The notes under the pieces are model-generated. The model was not told the origin of the DNA. It was given only the letters and a program-made list of their open reading frames with translations, and did no database searches. From an uncultured Tateyamaria sp. (lineage in GTDB: Bacteria > Pseudomonadota > Alphaproteobacteria > Rhodobacterales > Rhodobacteraceae), in the NCBI RefSeq assembly GCF_947494755.1, contig NZ_CANLVZ010000008.1, positions 134,325 to 198,324 on the forward strand: DNA of 64,000 nucleotides, in the 5' to 3' direction. The position numbers were made by a program, and so were the translations under genes. Shown here piece after piece: positions 34,777-43,629 of this stretch. Numbering within the stretch: position 1 is the first letter of the stretch; each line of letters begins with the position of its first letter.

Positions 34777-36258
34777 TCAGCCCTGACTATCAGTCAGAGC
34801 TGCCCCAGCGCCCGCAAGTCTGCCGAACACTGCACCTGATGTCAGACCAGAGCCACCAGGGTAGCCCTCAAAAAAGACCCCGCCGACCATCTCCCCGGCG
34901 GCAAAGAGACCGCCGATTGCGCTGTCATCCTCTTTCAGGACCGCGCCGCTATCGGACACTTTCAGTCCACCGTAGGTAAACGTAATGCCGCCCGTGACCG
35001 GATAGGCTTTGAACGGTGGCGTATCCAGCTTTTGCGCCCAGTTCGACTTTGGCAATGGCAGGCCCGCTGTGTCCTTGCCGTCCAAACGTGTTGGGTCAAA
35101 AGCGACACTGCTATTCACCCCGGCATTATAGGCCCTGAGCGTTGCGAGCGCGGCTGGCGCGTCTACACCATCCAGCAAGCCACACAACGCCTCAAGCGTG
35201 TCCGCTTCAACGAAATGAGCATCGTGAAAGCGATATTCCGCGTAAAGCAGATCCTCCACTTTCGCATCGAAAATCTGCCATGCGAAGTGCCCGGGCTGTT
35301 CCAGCACGGCTTTGCCGAATTGTGCGTAAGTGTAGTTGCGGAAGTTCTCACCCTCATCGACAAACCGGTCCCCGTTCGCGTTCAACATGACCCCAAGGAA
35401 ATAGCAGATCTTGCGGTAGTTTTTTCGCTCGGACGCGGGGAGATCGAGGTTGGCAAAGTCAGGCATATGCAGATCCATCGGGGTGGCGTGACACCCATCA
35501 ATCAGCCCGTATCGCTGCGCACCCACGTCAGTTGCCATCGCCAGACCGTCGCCCGTGTTCATCGGCGTGCCGCGTACTTTGGCCTTGTCCCAATGCCCGC
35601 CCATCCAGTCGCGGCGCAGCTTTGTACTGGCCTCAAACCCGCCACATGCAAGGATTACAGCGTCTGCGCTGATCGCCTCAGCCCCGACCATAACGCCGGT
35701 CACCTTGCCGTTCTCCGTCAGCAGGGCCGTCACGGCGCTGTTGTACCGGATGACGCCGCCCAGACGCTCAAAGGCGGCAAGCTCCATGTCAAACAGCCCC
35801 ACGCCTTCGTTCTCGGCAGCAAGCGTCAGCCCACCCCAAAACACATGGCGACCTTCCCTTTCGAAACTTTGGCGCGAATAGATCGGCTCGAACTTCACGC
35901 CGTGCCCGCCGAGCCATTGCATCGCGGGGAGGGAGCCTCCGACAAGTCGCGCCTGCTCTGCCGACAAGGGCCGCCCGCCGTTAAAGCCGAGCAAATCCTC
36001 AGTAAATTTCGCCTCTGTGTAACCACCGAAATCGGTGACGGTGAGCCGGGGATCATCGGGGTCCTTCAGCAGTGGCAGCAGGTCATCGATATTGTCATAG
36101 GCAAAGCGCATTGCACCAGCCGTGTATTTCGTGTTTCCCCCGGCAAGGTCCTGACCGGCTTTTTCCAACATCAGCACGCTGGCACCCGCCTCGAGTGCCG
36201 CGATGCCGGCGCACATTGCTGCATTGCCGGACCCGACGACGATGATCTGCTTTGACAT
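34777..36258 (-). CDS. FAD-dependent tricarballylate dehydrogenase-like protein (TcuA family)
   Basis: A 493-residue flavoprotein of the fumarate reductase/3-ketosteroid dehydrogenase type. The N-terminal FAD motif is VGSGNAAMCAGIAALEAGASV; GGNTKYTAGAMRFAYD near residue 42, ILACGGFEAS near 207 and the C-terminal GGLFAAGEMVGGVFFEGYPGGSGL are characteristic. Closest recognisable relatives oxidise tricarballylate to cis-aconitate. It is divergent from the gntR gene, with an inverted repeat between them, and shares the region with TTT transport and prpF-like genes. Other polycarboxylates are possible substrates. Confidence 0.83.
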   Translation of the reverse strand: MSKQIIVVGSGNAAMCAGIAALEAGASVLMLEKAGQDLAGGNTKYTAGAMRFAYDNIDDLLPLLKDPDDPRLTVTDFGGYTEAKFTEDLLGFNGGRPLSAEQARLVGGSLPAMQWLGGHGVKFEPIYSRQSFEREGRHVFWGGLTLAAENEGVGLFDMELAAFERLGGVIRYNSAVTALLTENGKVTGVMVGAEAISADAVILACGGFEASTKLRRDWMGGHWDKAKVRGTPMNTGDGLAMATDVGAQRYGLIDGCHATPMDLHMPDFANLDLPASERKNYRKICYFLGVMLNANGDRFVDEGENFRNYTYAQFGKAVLEQPGHFAWQIFDAKVEDLLYAEYRFHDAHFVEADTLEALCGLLDGVDAPAALATLRAYNAGVNSSVAFDPTRLDGKDTAGLPLPKSNWAQKLDTPPFKAYPVTGGITFTYGGLKVSDSGAVLKEDDSAIGGLFAAGEMVGGVFFEGYPGGSGLTSGAVFGRLAGAGAALTDSQG

Positions 36259-36280
36259 TGCGAACTCTCCTCTTTACACC

Positions 36281-36304
36281 ATTGTGTATCCAGGCGGATA
36301 CAAT
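36281..36304. promoter_or_regulatory. Probable GntR operator between tcuA-like and gntR genes
   Basis: ATTGTGTATCC-AGGC-GGATACAAT contains the inner perfect repeat GTATCC-N4-GGATAC (36286-36301) with A/T-rich flanks. It lies in the short divergent promoter region, 22 bases from the tcuA-like start and 20 from the gntR start. The same pattern, GTAT(A/C)C-N4-G(T/G)ATAC flanked by ATT/AAT, recurs at 39189-39210, supporting a common regulator. Confidence 0.65.
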
Positions 36305-36323
36305 TTGCAAAGTATGAATTCAA

Positions 36324-36971
36324 ATGACGGATAATCAGACCAATCTTTCTCAGGGCAGCATGGCCTTTTCAGCGCTTATGCACGCGATTGAAACTGGCGT
36401 TTATCAACCTGGCGACAGGCTGCGTGAAGTTGAGATCGCCGAACGCTTGTCCCTGTCCCGCACCCCAATCCGCGAAGCCCTGCGCCGGTTGGAAGCAGAA
36501 AACATTGTCGAACACCGTCCTCGCGTAGGCGCTGTCATTCGCCGTCTCGGGCAGGCCGAACTCGTCGAACTATACGAAATGCGCCTTGTGTTAGAGCGGA
36601 CCGCTGCCGAGATGGCCGCCAAACACAGTGTCGAGGCCGAGGTGGATGCGCTCGCCGCGCTGAACGCGGAGATAGGCGGCAGCTGCGAGGACGCCGCGCG
36701 CGCTGCCGCCATCAATCAGAAGTTCCACCGCGCGATCTATCTGGCGGGACGCAATCGCTTCTTGCTGGACGCCGCGCGTGCGATGAACAATGCGCTGTTA
36801 CTGCTTGGCCCAACCACATTGGCGGATGCGGAACGTATCGCGACAGTCACCCATCAGCACAGCCAAATCATCGACGCGATCAGCGCAGGTGACATTGAAG
36901 GCGCAGGCGTTGCGGCAAAGGCGCATTTGCAGACCTCGCTGCGTTACCGACTGAAGGTCATGCGCGGGTGA
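36324..36971 (+). CDS. GntR family regulator, FCD subfamily
   Basis: A 215-residue regulator. The winged HTH covers about residues 10-75 (GDRLREVEIAERLSLSRTPIREALRRLEAE), and the helical FCD effector domain with metal-type histidines (FHRAIYLAGRN, THQHSQIIDAI, KAHLQTSL) follows. FCD members sense organic acids, fitting the neighbouring polycarboxylate genes. There is no obvious Shine-Dalgarno at the ATG 36324. Its last codons overlap the membrane-protein gene (GTGA). The inverted repeats at 36281 and 39189 are its likely targets. Confidence 0.88.
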   Translation: MTDNQTNLSQGSMAFSALMHAIETGVYQPGDRLREVEIAERLSLSRTPIREALRRLEAENIVEHRPRVGAVIRRLGQAELVELYEMRLVLERTAAEMAAKHSVEAEVDALAALNAEIGGSCEDAARAAAINQKFHRAIYLAGRNRFLLDAARAMNNALLLLGPTTLADAERIATVTHQHSQIIDAISAGDIEGAGVAAKAHLQTSLRYRLKVMRG

Positions 36972-37990
36972 TACGTGTCGCGCTTACCCATGGGATTGCC
37001 GGGGTTGGCGTGCTTGCCTTTCATCTGCTGGCCCTGCCGTTGCCGTGGCTGCTTGGACCGATTGCCGCTTGCCTCATGGCGGCCCTGATGGGTGTGCCGA
37101 TGAAAAGCATTCCGGTGCTCAACAACGCCATGCGCTCAATCCTTGGGGTCGCGGTCGGGGCGACCTTCACAACGGCTTTGGTCCTCAGCATGGCGGGCTA
37201 TTGGCCGACCCTTTTGCTTGTCCCGGTGATGGTCTTTGTCATTGGGTTGATCGGGGTTCCCTACTTCCAACGCCTTTGGGGTTTTGACTTCGCAACCAGC
37301 TATTATTCGGCCATGCCCGGCGGCTTGCAGGATATGCTGTTGTTCGGTGAGGACGCGGGCGGTGATGTGCGCGCCTTGTCCTTGATCCACGCCACACGGG
37401 TCATGGTAATTGTGGTCGCTTTGCCCTTCATTCTGAAGGGGTATTGGGACGTCGATCTGAGCAATCCACCCGGCGTTCCCGCAGCCACCCTGCCCGTCAC
37501 GCAACTGGCGCTGATGGTGGTTGCTGGCCTTGCGGGTTGGCAGATCGCCAAGGCCGTGGGGCTATTCGGGGCCTCAATCCTCGGGCCGATGATCCTGGCC
37601 GGTATTCTTGCGATGCTTGGCATTTTGGAGCACCGCCCACCGTCTGAGGCGATCTGGGCCGCGCAGTTCTTTATCGGCATGACCGTGGGCACAAAATACG
37701 CAGGGGTCACAGGTCACGAAGTACGCCGCGATGTGGTCGCGGCGCTTGGATTTTGCGTGATCCTGTTGGTTCTCTCCGCACTTTTCGTTGAGGTAATCCA
37801 CCTCTTTGTCCTTGCCCCGCCGATGGAGACGTTGTTGGCCTTTGCGCCGGGTGGTCAGGCGGAAATGACGGTGCTGGCATTGATTGCTGGCGCAGATATG
37901 GCTTTTGTGATCGCGCACCACGTTCTGCGGATTGTGACGGTGATTGTGGGGGCTCCGATCGCAGCCAAGCTGTTCAGGCGCGCGGGTTGA
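36968..37990 (+). CDS. AbrB family membrane protein (putative transporter or regulator)
   Basis: A 340-residue polytopic protein of the AbrB/'ammonia monooxygenase' family (a misnomer; no monooxygenase motifs). It has two repeats of about five helices, with LPWLLGPIAACLMAALMGVP near residue 25, ATSYYSAMPGGLQDMLLFGEDAG near 110 and FAPGGQAEMTVLALIAGADMAFVIAHH near 295, a pattern close to small-molecule uptake carriers. The GTG start overlaps the gntR stop. Its 3' end overlaps the hydroxyacid dehydrogenase gene by 17 bases on the other strand. Function is inferred: transport of an organic acid. Confidence 0.8.
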   Translation: MIRVALTHGIAGVGVLAFHLLALPLPWLLGPIAACLMAALMGVPMKSIPVLNNAMRSILGVAVGATFTTALVLSMAGYWPTLLLVPVMVFVIGLIGVPYFQRLWGFDFATSYYSAMPGGLQDMLLFGEDAGGDVRALSLIHATRVMVIVVALPFILKGYWDVDLSNPPGVPAATLPVTQLALMVVAGLAGWQIAKAVGLFGASILGPMILAGILAMLGILEHRPPSEAIWAAQFFIGMTVGTKYAGVTGHEVRRDVVAALGFCVILLVLSALFVEVIHLFVLAPPMETLLAFAPGGQAEMTVLALIAGADMAFVIAHHVLRIVTVIVGAPIAAKLFRRAG

Positions 37991-38936
37991 TCACGTTGAT
38001 CGGAGATCCTGCGGCATAAGCGTTGATCTGATCGAATATATCGCTGAATTGCAGATCAAATTCATCCTCCGTTACATAGCCGATATGCGGCGTTGGCAGG
38101 ACGTTCGGATGGGTGAGCAGGATGTTTTCGACATCGCGCATGGGCTCATGATCAAAAACATCAATAGCGGCATGAATGCGCCCTTTTGCAATTTCATCCT
38201 CAAGGACACCGGGGGCGATCAGGCCCGAACGCGACGTATTCACCAGCAAGCTGCGCGGGCCCATGGCGGCGAGGTCGGCAGCGGTGATGATCCCCTTGGT
38301 TGTCGGCTTCAATCTGACGTGCAGGCTGACCACATCAGAGGTCGCAAAGAACGCCTCCCGGCTTTCTGCCACGCGGCGTCCATCGGCCTGCGCCCGCGCG
38401 CGCCCGTCGTCCGAGGCCCACCACTGCACCTGCATGCCAATGGCTTCGACATAGCCTGCAACCGCCCGTGCGATCCGCCCATAGCCATAAAGCCCGAGCG
38501 TGCGCCCGCGCAATGTTCGCCCAACGTCCATCTGCCAGTCACCCGCCCGGATCGAGGCCACTTGCTGCGGGATCTGCCGGTAGCTGGCGAGGATCAGCGC
38601 CAAAGTCATCTCCGCAGCCGCATAGGATGGCGTGTCAGCGTGCATGTTCGAACACAGCATCACAGTGTTATCCGTGCAGGCCTGCACGTTGATATGCGGG
38701 TAGACGCTGCGCTGGCTGATCAGTTGCAGATTTGGAAGTTGGGCCAGCAACTCCGCGCCTATCTTTGTGCGTTCCCGAAACAGCACAAGCGCCTCGGCAC
38801 CTTGAATACGCACGGCCAGCTTGTCGGGGTCCGGCTCATGATCGGTCCACACGGTGACGTCATGGCTGGCAAGTTTCTCGAAGCAGGGCAGGTCACGGAG
38901 CGTGTCAAACCAGTCGTCGAGAATATGGACCTTCAT
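37974..38936 (-). CDS. D-2-hydroxyacid dehydrogenase family protein
   Basis: A 320-residue NAD-dependent dehydrogenase. The nucleotide motif is GLYGYGRIARAVAGYVE near residue 148; the catalytic triad is Arg in VNTSRSGLI, Glu in VFDHEP and His in PTPHIGYVTEDEF. It probably reduces a 2-oxoacid or oxidises a D-hydroxyacid in the polycarboxylate pathway. Its start overlaps the 79-residue gene by 4 bases (ATGA), so both belong to one operon controlled by the repeat at 39189-39210. Confidence 0.9.
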   Translation of the reverse strand: MKVHILDDWFDTLRDLPCFEKLASHDVTVWTDHEPDPDKLAVRIQGAEALVLFRERTKIGAELLAQLPNLQLISQRSVYPHINVQACTDNTVMLCSNMHADTPSYAAAEMTLALILASYRQIPQQVASIRAGDWQMDVGRTLRGRTLGLYGYGRIARAVAGYVEAIGMQVQWWASDDGRARAQADGRRVAESREAFFATSDVVSLHVRLKPTTKGIITAADLAAMGPRSLLVNTSRSGLIAPGVLEDEIAKGRIHAAIDVFDHEPMRDVENILLTHPNVLPTPHIGYVTEDEFDLQFSDIFDQINAYAAGSPINVINPRA

Positions 38937-39172
38937 CGGCTTTCGACACCCGCATTCGGTGCAGGCGTACGCGGCGTGGGGATGAACACAGGCTGGTCGA
39001 GTTGAAAGATAGCCTGCGTGACGCGCTGGCGCTCTTGCAACAGGTGGTTGAACTGCGCATCGCAGCCGGAGATCGGCGTTGGATAGTCAATAATTTCACT
39101 GTGAATGGCGGCCCGCGCCTCTTGCAAGGTTCGCTTGGCAGTCTTGAGCAAGTCTTCATATGTTGTCTGCAT
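38933..39172 (-). CDS. Small conserved-looking protein of unknown function (79 residues)
   Basis: GGAGGGGA lies just before the ATG and the stop overlaps the hydroxyacid dehydrogenase start (ATGA), so translation is well supported. The sequence is a helical region (YEDLLKTAKRTLQEARAAI, then FNHLLQERQRVTQAIFQ) with a proline-rich tail. No transmembrane segment or known motif was recognised. The coupling and the operator upstream suggest a role with the dehydrogenase, perhaps as a small subunit or chaperone. Confidence 0.7.
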   Translation of the reverse strand: MQTTYEDLLKTAKRTLQEARAAIHSEIIDYPTPISGCDAQFNHLLQERQRVTQAIFQLDQPVFIPTPRTPAPNAGVESR

Positions 39173-39188
39173 TGGTCCCCTCCATTTT

Positions 39189-39210
39189 ATTGTATACCAT
39201 AGTATACAAT
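39189..39210. promoter_or_regulatory. Palindromic operator ATTGTATAC-CATA-GTATACAAT
   Basis: A perfect 9-bp inverted repeat with a 4-base centre immediately upstream of the 79-residue gene's ribosome site and right after the prpF-like stop (39213). It resembles the repeat between the tcuA-like and gntR genes, so the GntR-FCD protein is the likely binder. It would separate the prpF/TTT operon from the dehydrogenase operon. Confidence 0.68.
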
Positions 39211-39212
39211 AA

Positions 39213-40304
39213 CTACGCCTTTGTCCAGATTGCCGTCGGGATCATCACCTCACCCCGTGCCAGCAGCCTGGCGGTGCGCACCAACCCGGCAGAGCGCAGG
39301 TCTATTCCGTCGTTTGTCAGGTCATAATCGACCAGTACATCAATCTGGCCGCTGGCGTGTTCCAGCGTGATGGTCGCGGGGCGTTCATTGGATCGCGCCG
39401 CCATGCCCTCGGCCACGGTCCCCGGTGTCAACGCACAGGAGGCAAGACACTGCGCGCCGGTCACGGCCATCGCCGGATGTGCCGTCCACGGCATGAAGTA
39501 ACGGGCCGCGATTGTGCCGCCGTCACGGGCGGCCGCCAGAAGACCGAACTTGGGTGTGACGGATGTTGCAACATTTGCGATGCCCATGGCCTCTCCAGCC
39601 TGGATGCGAATAGCCTCCATAGCCGCGAAAAATGCGGTATTCTCGTTGAGGGTGTCCGCGCTTTCATAACCTGTCAGCCCAAACGTTTCGGCCCGCGCGA
39701 TGGCCATGGGCATTGCCACGTCCATGCAGGTCACATCCACGCCGTTGAACGTGTCGATCAAGTTACCTGTCGGCAAGAGGGCACCAGTGGCCCCACCCAC
39801 GGTATCCATGAATTGCAACGCCACAGGGGCGGCGGTGCCGGGCACGCCGTCGATGCTGGCTGTGCCATCATAAATCGCGCCATCAGGTGAGGTCCGCACC
39901 TTGGCCACCACCCGGGCCCCGGTGTTTACGGCGCGGATATTAAGGGTGGTTTCGGCTTCGCGCGCAGGGATCAACCCCATCTCGATCGCCGCAGGGCCAA
40001 CCCCCGAAAGTATATTTCCGCAGGTCGGTTTGAAATCGACGGTTCGATCCGCGACGCTCACCTGCGCAAAGAAATAGTCGACATCAGCCCAGTCGTCTGT
40101 CGACCTCGACAGCATCGCGACTTTGGTTGTCACCGCGTTCCCCCCACCGATCCCGTCGATATTCAGCGGGTGGCCAGACCCGACCATGGCGATCAGAACT
40201 TCGGCCAGGCTCTCCAGGTCTTCGGGCAGATCAGCGCGGTTGAGATACGGCCCCCGCGATGTCCCGCCGCGCATGAACAAAAAGGGGATCGCAGTCTGTG
40301 TCAT
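39213..40304 (-). CDS. PrpF/GalD-like isomerase (4-oxalomesaconate tautomerase family)
   Basis: A 363-residue protein of the PrpF/GalD family of diaminopimelate-epimerase-like isomerases. It has FLFMRGGTSRGPYL at the N-terminus, HPLNIDGIGGGNAVTTKVA near residue 46, and FKPTCGNILSGVGPAAIE near 86, where the Cys in TCGN is the expected catalytic residue. GalD converts 4-oxalomesaconate keto/enol forms; PrpF isomerises 2-methylaconitate. Here it may isomerise an aconitate-like acid. The ATG at 40304 overlaps the tctA-tctB stop by 4 bases. Confidence 0.87.
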   Translation of the reverse strand: MTQTAIPFLFMRGGTSRGPYLNRADLPEDLESLAEVLIAMVGSGHPLNIDGIGGGNAVTTKVAMLSRSTDDWADVDYFFAQVSVADRTVDFKPTCGNILSGVGPAAIEMGLIPAREAETTLNIRAVNTGARVVAKVRTSPDGAIYDGTASIDGVPGTAAPVALQFMDTVGGATGALLPTGNLIDTFNGVDVTCMDVAMPMAIARAETFGLTGYESADTLNENTAFFAAMEAIRIQAGEAMGIANVATSVTPKFGLLAAARDGGTIAARYFMPWTAHPAMAVTGAQCLASCALTPGTVAEGMAARSNERPATITLEHASGQIDVLVDYDLTNDGIDLRSAGLVRTARLLARGEVMIPTAIWTKA

Positions 40305-42328
40305 GTAAGTGGCCAGGGCAAATCGACGTAGGATTGCAGCAACCCCGGTGGGAAGTCGCGGTTCAGGGTCCACGCCATCGCGCAGATGAAGGCGATGCCG
40401 GCAGCGGTATAGACCGTGGCATAGCCCCAACCCTTGCCTGCCCGGATGCGGATGAAAAGCAACAGGAAGCCCGCGAGTGCAAAGATGAAGCCAACAAGGG
40501 CGGACGCAATCAACAGACTTGCAAACCACATAAGCGTCGCCCAAAGCCCGTGAATGTTGATGGCGGCATCCTCAGCCTCACGGTCGGCAAGAACAGGTGC
40601 AGTTTCGTCCGAGCGGATCATCTGCACGATCAGCAACGCACAGCCCACAAGGGCAACCGTAGCCACAAAGATCGGGAACACACGGTCCATCCGCGCAAAG
40701 TCTGGGATCACCGCAGAGTTCCAATAGGCCAGCCCGATGTAGGCCGTGATCGCGAGTAGAAAGACCATCGGCGCGCGTTTGCTGCCAGCGGCCACCGCCC
40801 CCTCGGCCTGAATGTTCTTTGCCTGCCGCAGGCCGATCACGACCGACAGCAACGTGATAATTACCAAGATGATAACAATGGGGCTGAACACATATTCCAG
40901 CCCCTCTTCAAAGCCGCGCCGGAAGCGGGATGCGCCGATCTGATAGGCTTGGTTGGTATAGCGCTCGGCTGGTGCCGACAGCACGAAACCGATCAGAAAG
41001 GCTGGTCGCGACCAGTCGAACCGGCGCATCAGGATACCCAGAAGGCCGATGCCAAAAAGTGCCACAAGGTCCCAGATTTCCTGCCGTGACTGGAAGGCTG
41101 CAAAGGCAATGATCATGAACAAGAACGGGGCCAGCAGGGCAAAGCGAATTTCGGTCAGCTTCGCGATCCCGCCCGAGGCTGCGATGCAAATCAGTGTTCC
41201 CACCACGTTGGCGAGTGCCAGCAGCCAGACAATGGCGTAGGTGAAATCGAGGTTGTTCTTGAGCATCGACGGGCCGACTTCAATCGATCCGGTGCCAAGC
41301 AGAGCGACAGCTGAGATGAAAATCGCCATGGACCCAGACCCCGGAATGCCGAACAAGAGGGTCGGAACGAGCCCCCCGCCTTCCTTGGCGTTGTTTGAGC
41401 TTTCCGGCCCGATCACACCACGCACATCGCCAGATCCGAATTGCGATTTGTCCCTGGCCGTTTGAACCGTGTGTCCATAAGCGATCCAGTCTACGACCGA
41501 TCCACCAAGGCCCGGGATCACGCCCACGACCACACCAATCAACGAGCATCGCATGGACAGCCATTTGTTCGTCCACCAATCCTTAACGCCTGCGGCCCAA
41601 CCTCCCCCAAGAGGCGCGCGGTCCGAAATGGCTTTGTCGCGGCGCATCAGGGCTACGATTTCAGGGATCGCGAAGATGCCAAGGCCGACGATGACCAGTT
41701 TCAGTCCGTCCACAAGGTAGGGCATGTCGTAAGTCGACATGCGCAGCGCACCAGAGCTGGCCCCCTCACCAATCGTTCCGACAAGGATACCAAGGCACGC
41801 GGCCACCAGCCCTTTGAGCGCGACGCGTCCGGCAAGGATGCCAACCATGGAGAGCCCGAAGATCGTTATCATCAACAGCTCGGGCGTCTGGAACAGCAGC
41901 ACGATGGGGCGTGCGGCGAGTATGAAGACCGTCAGGAAGGCGGCCCCTACAAGGCCCCCAAAAAGCGAAGACGCGAATGCTGCAGACAAGGCGCGTGCGG
42001 CCATGCCTTTCTTGGCCATCGGGAAGCCGTCAAGCACGGTCGCTTGCGACGCGGATGACCCGGGTATCCCCATCAGTACCGAGGCAAAGGTGTCCGAGGT
42101 CGGCACCACCGCGACCATCCCGATCATCAGGGCCAGGCCCGCCACAGGCTCCATCCCGAACATGAACGGTAGCAAAAGGGACAATCCAGCGATGCCGCCA
42201 AGCCCCGGAAAGACACCGATACAAAGGCCCATCACGACGCCGAGGACCAGAAAGCCGATGACATGCGGCTGCAGGATCATTGCGAATGCGTCGTTCAACG
42301 CAGGCAATGCGGTCGCAAAGACCTCCAT
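40301..42328 (-). CDS. Tripartite tricarboxylate transporter, TctA-TctB fusion
   Basis: A 675-residue membrane protein. Residues about 1-500 are TctA (GFPGLGGIAGLSLLLP-like GVFPGLGGIAG, IPGSSASQATVLDGFPMAKKG, GVIPGLGGSVVDWIAYG); after a linker, 525-665 hold four helices of TctB type. Most species encode TctB as a separate small gene; here it is fused at the C-terminus. The ATG at 42328 has AAGGGGA upstream. With TctC it imports a di- or tricarboxylate across the inner membrane, probably the substrate of the PrpF-like and TcuA-like enzymes. Confidence 0.92.
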   Translation of the reverse strand: MEVFATALPALNDAFAMILQPHVIGFLVLGVVMGLCIGVFPGLGGIAGLSLLLPFMFGMEPVAGLALMIGMVAVVPTSDTFASVLMGIPGSSASQATVLDGFPMAKKGMAARALSAAFASSLFGGLVGAAFLTVFILAARPIVLLFQTPELLMITIFGLSMVGILAGRVALKGLVAACLGILVGTIGEGASSGALRMSTYDMPYLVDGLKLVIVGLGIFAIPEIVALMRRDKAISDRAPLGGGWAAGVKDWWTNKWLSMRCSLIGVVVGVIPGLGGSVVDWIAYGHTVQTARDKSQFGSGDVRGVIGPESSNNAKEGGGLVPTLLFGIPGSGSMAIFISAVALLGTGSIEVGPSMLKNNLDFTYAIVWLLALANVVGTLICIAASGGIAKLTEIRFALLAPFLFMIIAFAAFQSRQEIWDLVALFGIGLLGILMRRFDWSRPAFLIGFVLSAPAERYTNQAYQIGASRFRRGFEEGLEYVFSPIVIILVIITLLSVVIGLRQAKNIQAEGAVAAGSKRAPMVFLLAITAYIGLAYWNSAVIPDFARMDRVFPIFVATVALVGCALLIVQMIRSDETAPVLADREAEDAAINIHGLWATLMWFASLLIASALVGFIFALAGFLLLFIRIRAGKGWGYATVYTAAGIAFICAMAWTLNRDFPPGLLQSYVDLPWPLT

Positions 42329-42358
42329 CGCCGGTCCCCTTCCATAGAAGTTAAGCAC

Positions 42359-42392
42359 AAGAAAACCCCACCCACGGCCAGCATGGATGGGG
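42359..42392 (-). terminator. Intercistronic hairpin with short U-run after tctC (probable attenuator)
   Basis: On the minus strand CCCCATCCA pairs with TGGGTGGGG (9 pairs, one G-T) around a 9-base loop and is followed by TTTTCTT. It sits 11 bases after the tctC stop and before the tctA-tctB start, so it probably lets binding protein be made in excess of the permease by partial termination or mRNA protection. Confidence 0.65.
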
Positions 42393-42402
42393 TCAAATGT
42401 GA

Positions 42403-43494
42403 CTACTGAAGGACGACGCCGTAACGCTCACTCAGCCAGTTGATGACAAAGTCCTTGGCCGCTTGTGGCACATCCGTGGCACTCGCCATTGCAGTCTTGG
42501 CCGCATCGCCTGTCAGCTGAGGATAGACCCCAAGGCGGGCCTTGCTGATTTCGACAAAGTCATCGCGTTCCTGAATGGCAGCAAAAGCCTCAGTGAAGGT
42601 CGCGACGGCATTGTCAGGCGCACCGGCTGGCAGGAACACCATTTTCTGTGCCGGGAAACCAGCCACGAAAAAGGCTTTCCAGGCATCCCACTGCTCACCG
42701 GATGTTTCGCAACCATCTGTGGCTTCGCAGATTTCCTTGAACGTCGGCATGTCGGGGAACGTGGGGTCACGCACGATGTTGCCATCGGCATCCAACGCCC
42801 CGAACGAGAACCACGGCACCGCCGTGCCAGCCTCGACCAGCGGCGTGACACCGGACAGGTAAGATGATGAAGTCTGATAGTCGATATTGGCTTCGCCACG
42901 CTCAAACATCAGGCGACCGTCGCCGCGACCCTCAATGCCAAAAACAGGCTCAACCTGTAGGCCCAGCATCTCCCATGCCAGCAAGGGGACGAGGTCGAGC
43001 CGGGTCGCGCCTTGCGAACCATAGATGAAATCTTCGCCCGCAAGCGGTGTGGCATCGCCGCCGTCACCCAGTTTTCCAGACAGATCAGCAGGCAGGTAGG
43101 CCACGCCGCCGGTGCCGGAGGCCAAAACCACATTCCAATCGCTGTATTCGTAGCGCACCCGCGGATCACTCAGAAGGTAGGGGAACTGAGTGGAGCCGGA
43201 CGATCCGAAGATTGTTGTCCCGTCTTCGTAGGTCATTTCCTGAAAGGCGTTGGCGCCTTTCGTCGAGCCTGCACCGGGGTTGAAGGTCACCACAACGGTT
43301 GGATTGCCCGGCAACGCTTCGGACAGCAAGGGTGCGTAAAAGTTCGCCCATTTGGCGGAACCGCCCGTTTCAGAGAATGGGATGATCCATTCGACCGTCT
43401 TGCCGGACAGATCGATCTGATGACCGTCCGCCGCAGCTTGGGTGGTGACCAAGGCAGTTGTGAGCGCGAGCGCGCCCAATGTTTTCTTAAGCAT
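42403..43494 (-). CDS. Tripartite tricarboxylate transporter substrate-binding protein (TctC family)
   Basis: A 363-residue periplasmic protein with signal peptide (LALTTALVTTQAAADG). The Bug/TctC core is visible: VEWIIPFSETGGSAKWANF, VVVTFNPGAGSTKGANAF, and QKMVFLPAGAPDNAVATF near the end. GGGAGG lies 8 bases before ATG 43494, which fixes the start (longer frames have none). It delivers a carboxylate to TctA/B. It differs from common TctC in the RR-GG turns, so substrate class is uncertain. It is divergent from the tctD-tctE pair. Confidence 0.88.
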   Translation of the reverse strand: MLKKTLGALALTTALVTTQAAADGHQIDLSGKTVEWIIPFSETGGSAKWANFYAPLLSEALPGNPTVVVTFNPGAGSTKGANAFQEMTYEDGTTIFGSSGSTQFPYLLSDPRVRYEYSDWNVVLASGTGGVAYLPADLSGKLGDGGDATPLAGEDFIYGSQGATRLDLVPLLAWEMLGLQVEPVFGIEGRGDGRLMFERGEANIDYQTSSSYLSGVTPLVEAGTAVPWFSFGALDADGNIVRDPTFPDMPTFKEICEATDGCETSGEQWDAWKAFFVAGFPAQKMVFLPAGAPDNAVATFTEAFAAIQERDDFVEISKARLGVYPQLTGDAAKTAMASATDVPQAAKDFVINWLSERYGVVLQ

Positions 43495-43629
43495 GTGTTT
43501 TCCTCCCAGAAGGACCTGCACGGCCCCGAAAATAGCACCAAATGCCCATTTGAAGGCTTCTTGATGCGCCGAGCATGCAGTGTCATCCTTGCGTGAACCT
43601 TGCATCGGGCGATTTCAAAAGGGGGCGGC

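Noticed and set aside
40305..40544. Longer N-terminus for the PrpF-like protein
   Set aside because: The extension is inside the TctA-TctB gene and has no family similarity; the family start motif begins at 40304.
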